A stretch of 64,000 nt of DNA, from contig NZ_VAHO01000015.1 of the NCBI RefSeq assembly GCF_005796225.1, forward strand, positions 51,064 through 115,063. Reading direction: 5' to 3'. This stretch comes from Pseudarthrobacter sp. NamE5. GTDB lineage: Bacteria; Actinomycetota; Actinomycetes; Actinomycetales; Micrococcaceae. Under the pieces are notes generated by a model. The model was not told the DNA's origin and ran no database searches. It was given only the letters and a program-made list of their open reading frames with translations. The position numbers were made by a program, and so were the translations under genes. Shown piece by piece: positions 48,879 through 59,765 of this stretch. How positions within the stretch are numbered: the stretch's first letter is position 1; every line of letters starts with the position of its first letter.

Positions 48879-49535
48879 TCATATGCAGTATTCCGCCGGT
48901 CCGCGAACGGTGGCATGCGGCCCGGGGATGAACTGGTATCCGCCGCCGCGCACCGTGGCCACGGCGTGCCGGGCGTTGCCCAGCTTCCGCCGGATCCGGC
49001 CAACGTAAACATCGATGGACCGGGCGGTGGCGCCGGGGAAACTCAGGGACTCCAGGAACTCCTGCAGTTCCTCCCGGCCAACCGTGCGGGACAGGTGCGT
49101 CACCAGGTAGCGCAGCACCTTGTATTCGACGCCGGTCAGCGGCACGGGGCTGCCGTCCAGCAGGACGGTTTCGGCGGCAAGGTCCACGGCAACCCGGCTG
49201 AGGGGCCCGGCCGACGGCGGCAGGCGCGTGCCGCCGTCATCCTGGCTATCGCCGGGGTGCTCCGCCGCGGAAGGAGTGCGAGAGGAGTGGTCTGCGGCTC
49301 CTTCCGCTGCGGCGGAGACCCCGGACGTGGTGGCTCCGGCGGCAGGCCAATGGACTTCCGCCTCCGGAGCAGTTTCGAGGGCCCGGGCAAGGACCAGTTG
49401 GGCGGCGCGCTGCAGGAGTTCCGGGCTGGTTCCTTCCGCCGGAACCACCCACACGGCCAGCCCGCGGGCGGCAGCTTTGGGTGGGGCCATCCGCGGACGG
49501 CAAGCCGCCCTCGGATGGTGGGCTTCCACTGCCAT
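48879..49535 (-). CDS. Winged-helix (OmpR/PhoB-type) protein without receiver domain
   Basis: A 218-residue protein. Residues 120-205 are a Trans_reg_C domain: L-T-G-V-E-Y-K-V-L-R-Y-L-V-T-H, S-I-D-V-Y-V-G-R-I-R-R-K-L-G and V-R-G-G-G-Y-Q-F. In place of a receiver, the N-terminal half has a small conserved-looking segment (A-V-W-V-V-P-A-E-G-T-S-P-E) and a low-complexity Ala/Ser/Gly linker. It therefore cannot be phosphorylated in the usual way. It lies 9 nt after the allB stop, so it may be co-transcribed with the ureide genes. Target unknown. Confidence 0.82.
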   Translation of the reverse strand: MAVEAHHPRAACRPRMAPPKAAARGLAVWVVPAEGTSPELLQRAAQLVLARALETAPEAEVHWPAAGATTSGVSAAAEGAADHSSRTPSAAEHPGDSQDDGGTRLPPSAGPLSRVAVDLAAETVLLDGSPVPLTGVEYKVLRYLVTHLSRTVGREELQEFLESLSFPGATARSIDVYVGRIRRKLGNARHAVATVRGGGYQFIPGPHATVRGPAEYCI

Positions 49536-49544
49536 GGCTCTTCC

Positions 49545-50888
49545 CTAAACGCCGCCGCGGCGGATCAGCTTGCCCGTGGGGGTCTGGCCGTCCACCACGG
49601 CGCCGCGCAGGAAGGTCTTGCGGACCACTCCTGACAGGGTCTTGCCGTCGTACGGGGTGATGGGGTTCTTGTGCTTGAGCTTGGACACGTCCACCACGAA
49701 GGCCTCATTCGGGGCGAAGATGGCGAAATCAGCGTCATAGCCCAGCGCCAGCTGGCCTTTGTTGGTGAGGCGGGCCAGGGCTGCGGGCTTCTCGCCCATC
49801 CAGGAGACAACCTGCTCCAACGGAATGCCGCGGTGCCGTGCCTCGCTCCAGATCAGCGAGAGCCCCAGCTGCAGGGAAGAGACGCCGCCCCAGGCAACGG
49901 CAAAATCACCGTTCTCCAGGTCCTTCAGGTCCAGCGTGGAGGGGGAGTGGTCCGAGACGATGCAGTCGATGGTGCCGTCCAGCAGGCCCTGCCACAGGAG
50001 CTCCCGGTTGGAGGCCTCGCGGATGGGCGGGCAGCACTTGTACGCGGTGGCGCCGTCCGGAATTTCCTCGGCCATCAGTGTCAGGTAGTGCGGGCACGTC
50101 TCCACGGTGAGCTTGACGCCGTCGCGCTTTGCACTGGCAATCATGGGCAGCGCATCCGACGACGACAGGTGCAGAATGTGCGCACGCGCACCGGTCCAGC
50201 GGGCCCGCTCGATGACCTCGGCGATCGCCTTGTTCTCGGCGCCGCGCGGGCGGGACGCCAGGAAGGTCTGGTAGTGGTCACCGCCGGGGTGGGGCGCACG
50301 GTCGATGGCGTGGGAGTCTTCCGCGTGGACGATCATGAGGGAGTCGAAGGATTTCAGCTCGGCCATGTCCTCCTCCATCTCGTCCGCGTCCAGGTGCGGG
50401 AACTCGTCCACGCCGGAGTGCAGGAGGAAGCATTTGAAGCCGAACACGCCTTCGTCATGCAGGGCCCGCAGGTCACCCTTGTTGCCGGGGATGGCGCCGC
50501 CCCAGAATCCGACGTCGATGAACGCCTGGTCCTCGGCCACCTCGCGCTTGAGCTTCAGGTTTTCCACCGTGGTGGTGGGCGGGACGGAGTTCAGCGGCAT
50601 GTCGATGATGGTGGTCACGCCTCCGGCCGCCGCTGCACGGGTGGCTGAGGCGAAGCCCTCCCACTCGGTTCGGCCGGGCTCGTTGACGTGGACGTGCGTG
50701 TCCACCAGGCCGGGGATCAGGGTTTCATCGTCGGCCAGCTCAATGACCTCGGCGCCGGCCAGGCTGTTGCCCAGCGGCTCAATGGCAACGATCTTCCCGC
50801 CGCGGACGCCCACTTCACGCGGCGCGACGCCGGCAGTGGTCATGATGCGCTGGCCACGGATGACCAGGTCAAAACGTTCTTCAGACAT
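49545..50888 (-). CDS. allB: Allantoinase
   Basis: A 447-residue cyclic amidohydrolase that opens the allantoin ring to allantoate. Metal ligands: [17 protein letters not shown], the carboxylated lysine in G-F-K-C-F-L, H-A-E-D, H-L-S-S and S-D-H-S-P. The E-W-E-G-F pattern separates allantoinases from dihydroorotases and hydantoinases. It overlaps glxK upstream by eight bases. Last of the hyi-glxR-gcl-glxK-allB series. Confidence 0.95.
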   Translation of the reverse strand: MSEERFDLVIRGQRIMTTAGVAPREVGVRGGKIVAIEPLGNSLAGAEVIELADDETLIPGLVDTHVHVNEPGRTEWEGFASATRAAAAGGVTTIIDMPLNSVPPTTTVENLKLKREVAEDQAFIDVGFWGGAIPGNKGDLRALHDEGVFGFKCFLLHSGVDEFPHLDADEMEEDMAELKSFDSLMIVHAEDSHAIDRAPHPGGDHYQTFLASRPRGAENKAIAEVIERARWTGARAHILHLSSSDALPMIASAKRDGVKLTVETCPHYLTLMAEEIPDGATAYKCCPPIREASNRELLWQGLLDGTIDCIVSDHSPSTLDLKDLENGDFAVAWGGVSSLQLGLSLIWSEARHRGIPLEQVVSWMGEKPAALARLTNKGQLALGYDADFAIFAPNEAFVVDVSKLKHKNPITPYDGKTLSGVVRKTFLRGAVVDGQTPTGKLIRRGGV

Positions 50889-52077
50889 GGAGGTCCTCCT
50901 TGGTATGTGGGGTGCGGGCGAGCCGGTCGGCCGCCAGCCTCCCGCTGATCTGGGTGCCCAACTGCTCCAGAAGCGGCGCTGCCTCTGCTATGCACCTGTC
51001 TACATCGCTTTCGAGTTCGGTCAAAGCGTAAACGTCCTCGAAACCGGCGGCTGTTGCCTGGCCCTGTTCGAGGGTGGTCCGGCCGCACACCGCCACTACC
51101 GGAACGCCCTGTGCAACGGCTGCCCGGGCCACCCCCATGGGTGTCTTGCCCAACAGGCTTTGATCGTCCAGGGAGCCTTCGCCGGTGATCACCAGGTCTG
51201 CGCCGGCCAGGCGTTCGGCCAGGCCTGTGAATTCGAGGACAACGTCGATGCCAGGGCGGCGGGTTGCGGCCAGGGCAGCAATGGCGGCGTACCCCACCCC
51301 ACCGGCCGCCCCCGCCCCGGGAGCTTCCGCCGCCTTGACGGCGCGGAATCCGATTTCCCTGGCCAGGACTTCGACAAACCTGGCCAGGGCGGCGTCGAGC
51401 ACGTCGACGTCCTGTTGTGTGGCACCCTTCTGCGGGCCGAAAACCGCCGCGGCGCCCTGGGCGCCCAGCAGGGGATTGTCGACGTCGGATGCCAGCACAA
51501 AGCGTGTGTCCACCAGGCGGGGTTCGAAGTCAGTGAAGTCGATGCTGTGCAGGTTTGCCAGCGCCGCCCCGCCCGGTGGGAGTTCGTTGTTCCTGCTGTC
51601 CATGAACCTGGCGCCGAGCCCCTGCAGGAGCCCCGCACCGCCGTCGGTATTGGCACTGCCGCCAACGCCCAGGACAATCCGGCGGCAGCCGGCGTCCAAG
51701 GCAGCCCGGATCAGCTGGCCTGTGCCCAGGCTGGTTGCCGTGGTGGCAGCAGCGGAGTTTGGCCGGCCGCCTTCCCGTACTGCCGGCAGCAGGGCGAGCC
51801 CGGAAGCGGTGGCCATCTCGATGACGGCCTCGTGGCCGCGCACCGCGAAGTCCGCCTCCACCAATTGGCCCGTGGGGCCGCTCACGGTTGCGGTGCGGCG
51901 GGTGAAGCCGGAGCCGACGGCGGCGTCGAGGGTGCCCTCGCCGCCGTCGGCTACCGGAATCCGGATGACGTCAAGGTTGCCGCCCGCTCCGTGCTGCAGG
52001 CCCTTTTCGAGGTGCGCGCAGACTTCCGGGGCGGACAGTGATCCCTTGAACTTGTCCGGGGCAATGACGATCCGCAT
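50881..52077 (-). CDS. glxK: Glycerate kinase
   Basis: A 398-residue GK-II-type kinase that phosphorylates D-glycerate produced by tartronate semialdehyde reductase. [10 protein letters not shown] near the start, [24 protein letters not shown] and [15 protein letters not shown] are family motifs. Position between gcl and allB with 36-nt and overlapping junctions fits the glycerate pathway. The last residues are polar and overlap the allB start. Confidence 0.93.
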   Translation of the reverse strand: MRIVIAPDKFKGSLSAPEVCAHLEKGLQHGAGGNLDVIRIPVADGGEGTLDAAVGSGFTRRTATVSGPTGQLVEADFAVRGHEAVIEMATASGLALLPAVREGGRPNSAAATTATSLGTGQLIRAALDAGCRRIVLGVGGSANTDGGAGLLQGLGARFMDSRNNELPPGGAALANLHSIDFTDFEPRLVDTRFVLASDVDNPLLGAQGAAAVFGPQKGATQQDVDVLDAALARFVEVLAREIGFRAVKAAEAPGAGAAGGVGYAAIAALAATRRPGIDVVLEFTGLAERLAGADLVITGEGSLDDQSLLGKTPMGVARAAVAQGVPVVAVCGRTTLEQGQATAAGFEDVYALTELESDVDRCIAEAAPLLEQLGTQISGRLAADRLARTPHTKEDLHV

Positions 52078-52113
52078 GGCGGTGCCTGTCTTTCCTGTTT
52101 AGGCGTGCAGGTT

Positions 52114-53904
<1,791 letters not shown>

Positions 53905-53955
53905 GGGGTGCTCCTTGGGAAACTTTGAAGTCTGTTTTTGGGTGTGCTGCGGGAG

Positions 53956-53980
53956 CCGCCGTCGTGATGTACGACGGCGG
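53956..53980. terminator. Intercistronic hairpin between glxR and gcl
   Basis: CCGCCGTCGT (53956-53965) pairs perfectly with ACGACGGCGG (53971-53980) across a GATGT loop. It lies in the longest gap of the ureide operon, 43 nt after glxR and 51 nt before gcl. Without a T-run it may act as an RNA-stability or partial termination element that sets different levels of the two enzymes. Confidence 0.6.
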
Positions 53981-54023
53981 TTGCCCTGTTTGTGCTTGTT
54001 ATCGCGCCTCTGACGCGGGTGCT

Positions 54024-54902
54024 TTACTCGCGGCCGCTGAGCTGGAGGACCTGCTTGAAGAGTCCTGAGTGGTCCAGTGCGCCGTCGCCCTGGTTGACGG
54101 TGGCGGCGACGAGCTGGGCGACGACGGCGCCAAGGGGGATGGCGACGTTGGCTTCACGGGCGGCAGAGGTGACGATGCCCAGGTCCTTGTGGTGAAGGGC
54201 GAGGCGGAAGCCGGGGTCGAAGTTGCGGTCGAGCATCTTCTGGCCCTTCTGGTCCAGGACCTTGGAGCCGGCCAGGCCGCCGCCGAGGACTTTGAGGGCG
54301 GCGTCGGTGTCCACGCCGTAGGCCTCGAGGAAGGCGATGGCCTCGCCGAGGACCTCGATGTTGACGGCGACGATGAGCTGGTTGGCGGCCTTGACGGTCT
54401 GGCCGGAGCCGGAGGGGCCGACGTGGACAATGGTCTTGCCGACGGCGTTCAGGACGTCCGAGGCGGCGTCGAAGTCTTCCTTGTCGCCGCCGACCATGAT
54501 GGAAAGTGCGGCGTCGATGGCGCCCTGTTCGCCGCCGGAGACCGGTGCGTCGAGCGGGCGGATTCCAGCTTCACGGGCGTCGTCGGAGAGGCGCTTGGCG
54601 ACGTCGGGGCGGATGCTGGAAGCGTCGATCCACAAGGTGCCCTTCTTCGCGTTGGCGAACACGCCGTCCTCGCCGCTGACGACGCCTTCGACATCGGGGG
54701 AGTCCGGGACCATGGTGATGACGACGTCGGCATCCTTTACGGCGTCAGCGATGCTGGCGGCGCCCTTGCCGCCTTCGGAGGCGAGCTTGTCGATCTTGTC
54801 CTGGCTGCGGTTGAAGCCGGTGACCGTATGGCCGGCCTTGACCAGGTTGATGGCCATGGGCAAGCCCATGATTCCGAGTCCGATAACTGCAACGTTGCTC
54901 AT
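54024..54902 (-). CDS. glxR: Tartronate semialdehyde reductase
   Basis: A 292-residue beta-hydroxyacid dehydrogenase that reduces tartronate semialdehyde to D-glycerate. NAD(P) loop [10 protein letters not shown] near residue 8; substrate motif [11 protein letters not shown]; catalytic Lys in V-K-A-A-N-Q (Lys about 170); C-terminal K-D-L-G-I motif. It lies 42 nt after hyi. The gene order hyi-glxR-gcl is the usual actinobacterial glyoxylate cluster. Confidence 0.94.
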   Translation of the reverse strand: MSNVAVIGLGIMGLPMAINLVKAGHTVTGFNRSQDKIDKLASEGGKGAASIADAVKDADVVITMVPDSPDVEGVVSGEDGVFANAKKGTLWIDASSIRPDVAKRLSDDAREAGIRPLDAPVSGGEQGAIDAALSIMVGGDKEDFDAASDVLNAVGKTIVHVGPSGSGQTVKAANQLIVAVNIEVLGEAIAFLEAYGVDTDAALKVLGGGLAGSKVLDQKGQKMLDRNFDPGFRLALHHKDLGIVTSAAREANVAIPLGAVVAQLVAATVNQGDGALDHSGLFKQVLQLSGRE

Positions 54903-54944
54903 GATGGTTCTCTTTCTGAAGTCTGTGGTGGTGCGGGCTGCGGA

Positions 54945-55745
54945 TCAGCGGGAGGCGTGTTGGCGGATGGCCCAGCTGAAGGCCGTTTCCTGCGGTTCCT
55001 TGTACTCGAGCCCGATGTAGCCCTGGTAGCCGAGTTCGCGGCTGCGGGCGATCCACTCGCCGAGCGGGAGGGTGCCGGTGCCGGGGGCGCCACGGCCGGG
55101 GTTGTCGGCGATCTGGATGTGGCCGAAGTCCTTGGCGTGGTTTTCGATGACGGATTCGACGTCGTCGCCGTTGACTGCGAGGTGGTAGAAGTCGGCGAGA
55201 AGCTTGATGTTGGCGGCGCCGGACTCCGCCTTGACGCGGGCGATGACCTTAAGTGCGTCTTCGGCGGTGAGGAGCGGATACTTGGGTGCGCCGCTGACGG
55301 GTTCGAGGAGAACGGTGCCGCCAATGCGGGAGACGCCTTCGGCTGCTGCTGCCAGGTTCCTGGCAGCCAGGTCGTCCTGCTCCTCGGGGCTGAACTCGTC
55401 CTGCCGGTTGCCGTAAAGGGCATTGAAGGCCTTGCAGCCCAGCCGTTCGCCGATACCGGCCACTACGTCGATGTTGTCCTTGAACTCAGAGCAGCGCCCC
55501 TTCCAGGAGACAAGGCCGCGGTCGCCGCCGGGCATGTTTCCGGCGTTGAAGTTCAGGCCGGTGAGCTGAACGCCGGCGTCCTTGATGGCGTTCTCGAACT
55601 TGGTGATTTCGGCGTCGGCAGGGACGGAGGACTCGAAGGGCCACCAGAACTCCACGGCATCGAAACCTGCCGCCTTGGCGGCGGCCGGGCGCTCCAGCAG
55701 GGGCAGCTCCGTGAGGAGGATGGAGCAGTTCACTGTGTACGTCAT
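54945..55745 (-). CDS. hyi: Hydroxypyruvate isomerase
   Basis: A 266-residue TIM-barrel metal enzyme that interconverts hydroxypyruvate and tartronate semialdehyde. E-F-W-W-P-F-E near residue 33, G-L-N-F-N-A-G-N-M-P-G-G-D-R-G, L-L-E-P-V-S and D-F-Y-H-L-A-V-N-G-D with I-Q-I-A-D-N-P-G-R match Hyi proteins; the Glu and Asp/His residues bind the metal. First gene of the operon; promoter TTGACT-N18-TACACT and an operator-like palindrome precede it. Confidence 0.93.
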   Translation of the reverse strand: MTYTVNCSILLTELPLLERPAAAKAAGFDAVEFWWPFESSVPADAEITKFENAIKDAGVQLTGLNFNAGNMPGGDRGLVSWKGRCSEFKDNIDVVAGIGERLGCKAFNALYGNRQDEFSPEEQDDLAARNLAAAAEGVSRIGGTVLLEPVSGAPKYPLLTAEDALKVIARVKAESGAANIKLLADFYHLAVNGDDVESVIENHAKDFGHIQIADNPGRGAPGTGTLPLGEWIARSRELGYQGYIGLEYKEPQETAFSWAIRQHASR

Positions 55746-55806
55746 CGTAGGTCCTTCCGAGGAGGGCTTTGATCTATCTTCCCTTGCTTCCCGGCTCTTC
55801 TACCGT

Positions 55807-55821
55807 TTCCGCTTTGTGGAA
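55807..55821 (-). promoter_or_regulatory. Operator-like palindrome in the hyi leader
   Basis: TTCCACAAAGCGGAA reads as TTCCxC-N3-GxGGAA, the type bound by many IclR-family repressors. It lies some 15-30 nt downstream of the predicted transcription start and 62 nt before the hyi ATG, where a repressor would block elongation. No IclR gene is in the window. Confidence 0.5.
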
Positions 55822-55842
55822 TTTAGATTCTGCGTTATGAAA

Positions 55843-55872
55843 AGTGTAGGGAAGTATGGGGGAGGGAGTCAA
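55843..55872 (-). promoter_or_regulatory. Promoter of the hyi-glxR-gcl-glxK-allB operon
   Basis: On the minus strand TTGACT (55872-55867) and TACACT (55848-55843) are spaced by 18 nt, a good vegetative promoter. Transcription would start near 55836, leaving a leader of about 90 nt with the TTCC...GGAA palindrome. Confidence 0.7.
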
Positions 55873-55904
55873 GGGGGACGGCTGGAACCTGCTGAACAGC
55901 ATGA

Positions 55905-55931
55905 GGACCCCCGGCATCAAGCCGGGGGTCC
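55905..55931 (-). terminator. Terminator after the MHS transporter gene
   Basis: GGACCCCCGGC (55905-55915) pairs perfectly with GCCGGGGGTCC (55921-55931) around an ATCAA loop. It begins 30 nt past the transporter stop and separates it from the hyi promoter on the same strand. Confidence 0.75.
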
Positions 55932-55960
55932 TCCGTGTGTGAAGTGAGTGGCAGAAACCT

Positions 55961-57250
55961 TTAGTGCGTGAGGTCCTTGCCCTTCGTTTCCGGGATTGAG
56001 AAGACGAATATGGCGCTGACTACCAGCAGCACCACCGCGTACACGTTGAACACCTGCGGCGCACCGAGCGAGGAGCCCAGCCACTGCTGCAGGTAGGGGG
56101 CTGTCCCGCCGAACAAAGCCACACAGATGGAGTAGGGAACGCCTACGCCAACGGTGCGGATCGACGTCGGGAACAACTCTGCGTAAACGGCCGGCACAAT
56201 GGCGGCACTTGCAGCAATGAAAATCAGCATCACGGACATGGACACCGCCAACTGCCAGGCAGAGTCCTTCAGCAGCCACGTCATGGGGAAGTGGAACAAA
56301 GCCGAGCCGAGGGCACCTGCCCACAGCACTTTCTTGCGCCCGATCCGGTCCGACAGCTTGCCCCACACCGGCAGCGCGGCGATGAACACGATGTTGGCCA
56401 CGACGCCCGCCCACAGCGCCTCGCCGCGGTCGATCTTCAGGGCCGTGGTCGCGTAGCTGGGAGCAACGACGCCCCATATGTAGTAGATCACCGTCAGGCC
56501 CACGGTCAGGCCGATCACCTGCAGCGCCTGCTTGCGGTACCGGACAATCTGCGGCCAGATCGGCGCCCGCTTCTCGGACACGGACTCGCCTTCGAACGCC
56601 TCGGTCTCATGCAGCCGCGACCGCATGATCAGCGCATACAGGCCCATCACGGCACCCAGCAGGAACGGAATGCGCCAGCCCCATGCATTCATCGCCTCGG
56701 CGGTCAGCGTCATGTTCAGGACGGCACCGAGCAGCGTCCCGAACAGAATCCCCACCGTGCCGGAAGTGTAGATTAGTGTCGCCCAGAAGCCGCGGTGCTC
56801 CCTGGGTGCCATCTCGGACAGATACGTCTGCGACGACGGCAGCTCGCCGCCGTGCGCCAGGCCCTGGATGAGGCGGGCCACCAGCAGCATGAGCGACGCC
56901 CAGGCACCGACGCTGGCGAACGTGGGGGCGACGCCAATCATCAGGCTCCCCAGCGAAGCCAGGCCGACGGCGAGTGTCATGGACGTCTTCCGGCCCACCC
57001 GGTCACCGATCCAGCCGAAGAGAAAGCCGCCGAAGGGCCGGGCCACGAAGCCGACGGCGAAGATCGCCAGGGTGGACAGGACCGCCGACGCGGGGTCTGC
57101 CTTGCTGAACAGCTGGCTGGCGATGAAGGGGGTGAAGGTGGCGTAGATAGCCCAGTCGTACCATTCGACGGCATTGCCGATGCCTGTTCCGACGATGGTC
57201 TTCGTGGTGGACACGCGTCCAGTCTGCTGCCTGGTTGCTGCGAGGGGCAT
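55961..57250 (-). CDS. MFS transporter of the MHS (metabolite:H+ symporter) family
   Basis: About 429 residues, 12 spans. The N-terminus G-N-A-V-E-W-Y-D-W-A-I-Y, G-W-I-G-D-R-V-G-R-K motif A and Q-G-L-A-H-G-G-E-L-P-S-S after span 4 mark the MHS family (shikimate, alpha-ketoglutarate, proline/betaine carriers). It ends S-I-P-E-T-K-G-K. The ATG at 57250 has AGGAA six bases upstream and is preferred; a second ATG lies 30 nt upstream. It follows the M20 hydrolase gene by 96 nt on the same strand, suggesting uptake of that enzyme's substrate, or of a ureide given the hyi cluster downstream. Confidence 0.87.
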   Translation of the reverse strand: MPLAATRQQTGRVSTTKTIVGTGIGNAVEWYDWAIYATFTPFIASQLFSKADPASAVLSTLAIFAVGFVARPFGGFLFGWIGDRVGRKTSMTLAVGLASLGSLMIGVAPTFASVGAWASLMLLVARLIQGLAHGGELPSSQTYLSEMAPREHRGFWATLIYTSGTVGILFGTLLGAVLNMTLTAEAMNAWGWRIPFLLGAVMGLYALIMRSRLHETEAFEGESVSEKRAPIWPQIVRYRKQALQVIGLTVGLTVIYYIWGVVAPSYATTALKIDRGEALWAGVVANIVFIAALPVWGKLSDRIGRKKVLWAGALGSALFHFPMTWLLKDSAWQLAVSMSVMLIFIAASAAIVPAVYAELFPTSIRTVGVGVPYSICVALFGGTAPYLQQWLGSSLGAPQVFNVYAVVLLVVSAIFVFSIPETKGKDLTH

Positions 57251-57346
57251 GATGATTTCCTGTTTCGTCGGTGTGTGCATGGTGCCTGGCAGCGGCGCTG
57301 CTGCCGGAGGTTATGGTGGTTCGAGGTTGATGGCGGTGTTGAAGGT

Positions 57347-58579
57347 TTAGGGGGCAACTGAAAGTGCCGCCAGGCGCGAGATGGCCAGCTGGGCGTAAAG
57401 CGCGGCTCCGTCAGCCAGCACGCCGTCGTCGAACGTTGCGTAGGGGGAGTGGTTGAACGGCGAGGTGGCCGGATCGCTGCCCGGGGCAACGGCGCTGAGC
57501 CCCACGAAGGTGCCGGGCACCTCGGCCAGCACCCGGGAGAAGTCTTCGGAACCGCTCAAGGGGGTGGCCCAGCGGGAGAGGCGGCGCTCGCCGAAGAGTT
57601 CGGAGATGACGTTTTCTGCGGTGTGCGTTTCGTTCACGTCGGTGATGGTGAGGGGGTATTCCTCCAGATAGTCCACCTGGACCTCCACCCCGTGCCCCGC
57701 CGCGATGCCCATGAGCAGGCGCGGCACCGCTTCCATCATCTTCAGGCGCGACGCCTCCGAAAAAGTGCGGATGGTGGCCTCGATGCGCGCAGTTTCGGGG
57801 ATGATATTCCGTTTGGTGCCGGCATGCAGCACGCCCACGGAGAGGACCACGGGATCGAACATATTGAACTGCCGGGTGACCATCACCTGCAGCGCGGTGA
57901 CCATCTCGGCAGCCACCGTCACCGGATCTTTGGCGGCATGCGGGGCGGAACCGTGGCCCCCTGCGCCGAGCACCGTGACCTCCAGGCCGTCGGAGGCACT
58001 GAGCATGACGCCGGGCTTGGTGCAGAAGGTGCCGTGCAGTTCCAGCGAGGAGAAGACGTGCATCCCGTACGCGGCCTGGACGCGGGCTCCCGCTGCTTCC
58101 AGGACGCCTTCGCGGAGCATGTAGCTGGCACCGTCAAAGCCTTCCTCGCCTGGCTGGAACATGAGGACGACGTCGCCCTGCAGCTGGTGCCGCTTCTCGG
58201 CAAGGAGCGTGGCGGCTCCGGCGAGCATTGACGTGTGGAGGTCGTGGCCGCAGGCGTGCATGGCGCCGTTGGTCCTTGAGGCGTAGTCCACACCCGTTTT
58301 CTCCTGTACCGGCAGCCCGTCCATGTCGGCGCGGAGCAGTACTGCCGGGCGCTGTTTGCTGCCGGCCTCTTGTGCTGAGGGTCGTCCGCCGCGCAGGACC
58401 GCGGTGACCGACGTCGTCTCCTTGCCCAGGGTGATCTCGAGTGGCAGGCCGTCAAGGGCCCGCAGGACGCGTTCCTGGGTGCGGGGAAGGTCCAGCCCGA
58501 TTTCCGGCTGCCGGTGCAGGTCGTGGCGCAGGCGGATCAGGTCGTCCTGCAGGTCCCTGGCATCGGCGGTCATCGTCAC
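57347..58579 (-). CDS. M20D-family amidohydrolase
   Basis: A 410-residue zinc peptidase-type hydrolase. R-A-D-M-D-G-L-P, H-A-C-G-H-D-L-H-T-S-M, Q-P-G-E-E-G and S-G-S-E-D-F give the metal and catalytic residues in the M20D (amino-acid amide/aminoacylase, IAA-conjugate hydrolase) pattern; C-G-H-D-x-H with the cysteine ligand is specific to this branch. So it is not the AllC allantoate amidohydrolase type. GTG start with AAGGAG six bases upstream. It is divergent from the Lrp-type regulator. Confidence 0.9.
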   Translation of the reverse strand: MTMTADARDLQDDLIRLRHDLHRQPEIGLDLPRTQERVLRALDGLPLEITLGKETTSVTAVLRGGRPSAQEAGSKQRPAVLLRADMDGLPVQEKTGVDYASRTNGAMHACGHDLHTSMLAGAATLLAEKRHQLQGDVVLMFQPGEEGFDGASYMLREGVLEAAGARVQAAYGMHVFSSLELHGTFCTKPGVMLSASDGLEVTVLGAGGHGSAPHAAKDPVTVAAEMVTALQVMVTRQFNMFDPVVLSVGVLHAGTKRNIIPETARIEATIRTFSEASRLKMMEAVPRLLMGIAAGHGVEVQVDYLEEYPLTITDVNETHTAENVISELFGERRLSRWATPLSGSEDFSRVLAEVPGTFVGLSAVAPGSDPATSPFNHSPYATFDDGVLADGAALYAQLAISRLAALSVAP

Positions 58580-58718
58580 GGGGAACTCCTTGGCAACTGG
58601 TTTGGGCTTCGTGGTCTATTCTGAAGTGGCACAGTTCACATCTGCGGGAAGCGCTGGATATCCGCGTAGTCTTCTATTTCAGCGCAGGATTCATGCATGA
58701 CCGAAAAGGTGTCGACCC

Positions 58719-59744
58719 ATGGAGCTTAGCGAAGAGGACCTGGCGCTTATCCAGGTTCTGCAGGCTTATCCGCGCCTGGGCTGGTCTGATGCGGCAAAGG
58801 TGCTGGGTGTCCACGCCACTACGCTCGCTGCCAGATGGGAGAGGCTCAGGTCCAGTGGCGCGGCGTGGGTGACGGCGCATCTGGCAGGGGATCCGCGGCA
58901 GATGCTGCTTGCCTTTGTTGCCGTGGACAGCGAAATGCACCTGCGGGAGAGTGTCACGGCGCAGCTGGCCGCCGTTCCGGAGATTGTCACTGTGGAGGAG
59001 GCGGCCAGCAACCGGGACCTGATGCTGACCGTGATCACCAGGTCGCTGGAGGAGTTCAGTTCAAAGGTGGGCAGCCGGCTGAAGGGCATTGAAGGGCTCA
59101 CCAAGTACCAGTCGGCGTTGTGCACCAGGCTGCACACCAGTGCGGATGAATGGCGGTTGAACATCCTGTCCAAATCGCAGTTGGCGGCGCTCCGGACGCT
59201 TGGACAACAGGGGCCGGACACCAGGCAGGCGGCAGCGGGTGCCCGGCTTCCTGAAAGCCATCTGGACCTGCTGCCGTTTCTGGCCAAGGACGGCCGGGCA
59301 ACAGCGGCGGACATCGCCCGGGAACTGGGACGGCATCCAGCCACTGTGCAGCGGCAGCTCAACCGCGTCCTGGCGAGCGGACTCCTGCTGTTCCGGTGCG
59401 AGATTGCCCAGTCCTACTCCTCGTACCCGGTCACCTGCCAGTGGTTCGCCAATGTCCCCGCCGGCCGGCACGAGGAAGCGGCCGCGGCCATCAGGACCAT
59501 CAGCAACGTGAGGCTCAGCGCGTCCACCACCGGACCCACCAATTTTGTGATCATCATGTGGCTGCAGTCCCTGGCGGACGTGATGACGGCCGAACTGGCG
59601 CTGCAGCAAAAAGTCCCCGGAATAGACCTGGTGGAAAGCGTGGTGATGCTGCGGACGGTCAAGCGGGTGGGCTGGATGCTGAATGAAGATACGACGGCGA
59701 GTGGCGCCGTCGTGCATAACGGCGGCTTTGGCGCGGCAGACTGA
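58719..59744 (+). CDS. Lrp/AsnC-type regulator with duplicated architecture
   Basis: A 341-residue protein, twice the length of a usual Lrp. Residues 1-50 and 180-235 are winged helices (L-S-E-E-D-L-A-L-I-Q-V-L-Q and D-L-L-P-F-L-A-K-D-G-R-A-T-A-A-D-I-A-R-E-L-G); each is followed by a RAM-type ligand-binding region (from 60 and from 245). It is divergent from the M20 hydrolase/MHS transporter pair over a 139-nt gap and is a natural regulator for it; an amino acid or conjugate is a reasonable effector. It converges on glgX with 21 nt between. Confidence 0.88.
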   Translation: MELSEEDLALIQVLQAYPRLGWSDAAKVLGVHATTLAARWERLRSSGAAWVTAHLAGDPRQMLLAFVAVDSEMHLRESVTAQLAAVPEIVTVEEAASNRDLMLTVITRSLEEFSSKVGSRLKGIEGLTKYQSALCTRLHTSADEWRLNILSKSQLAALRTLGQQGPDTRQAAAGARLPESHLDLLPFLAKDGRATAADIARELGRHPATVQRQLNRVLASGLLLFRCEIAQSYSSYPVTCQWFANVPAGRHEEAAAAIRTISNVRLSASTTGPTNFVIIMWLQSLADVMTAELALQQKVPGIDLVESVVMLRTVKRVGWMLNEDTTASGAVVHNGGFGAAD

Positions 59745-59765
59745 AGCCCGCGTTCCTGCCGTACT

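Noticed and set aside
57347..58579. M20 protein as allantoate amidohydrolase (AllC)
   Set aside because: The C-G-H-D-x-H metal motif and overall pattern are of the M20D branch, not the carbamoylase/AllC branch.
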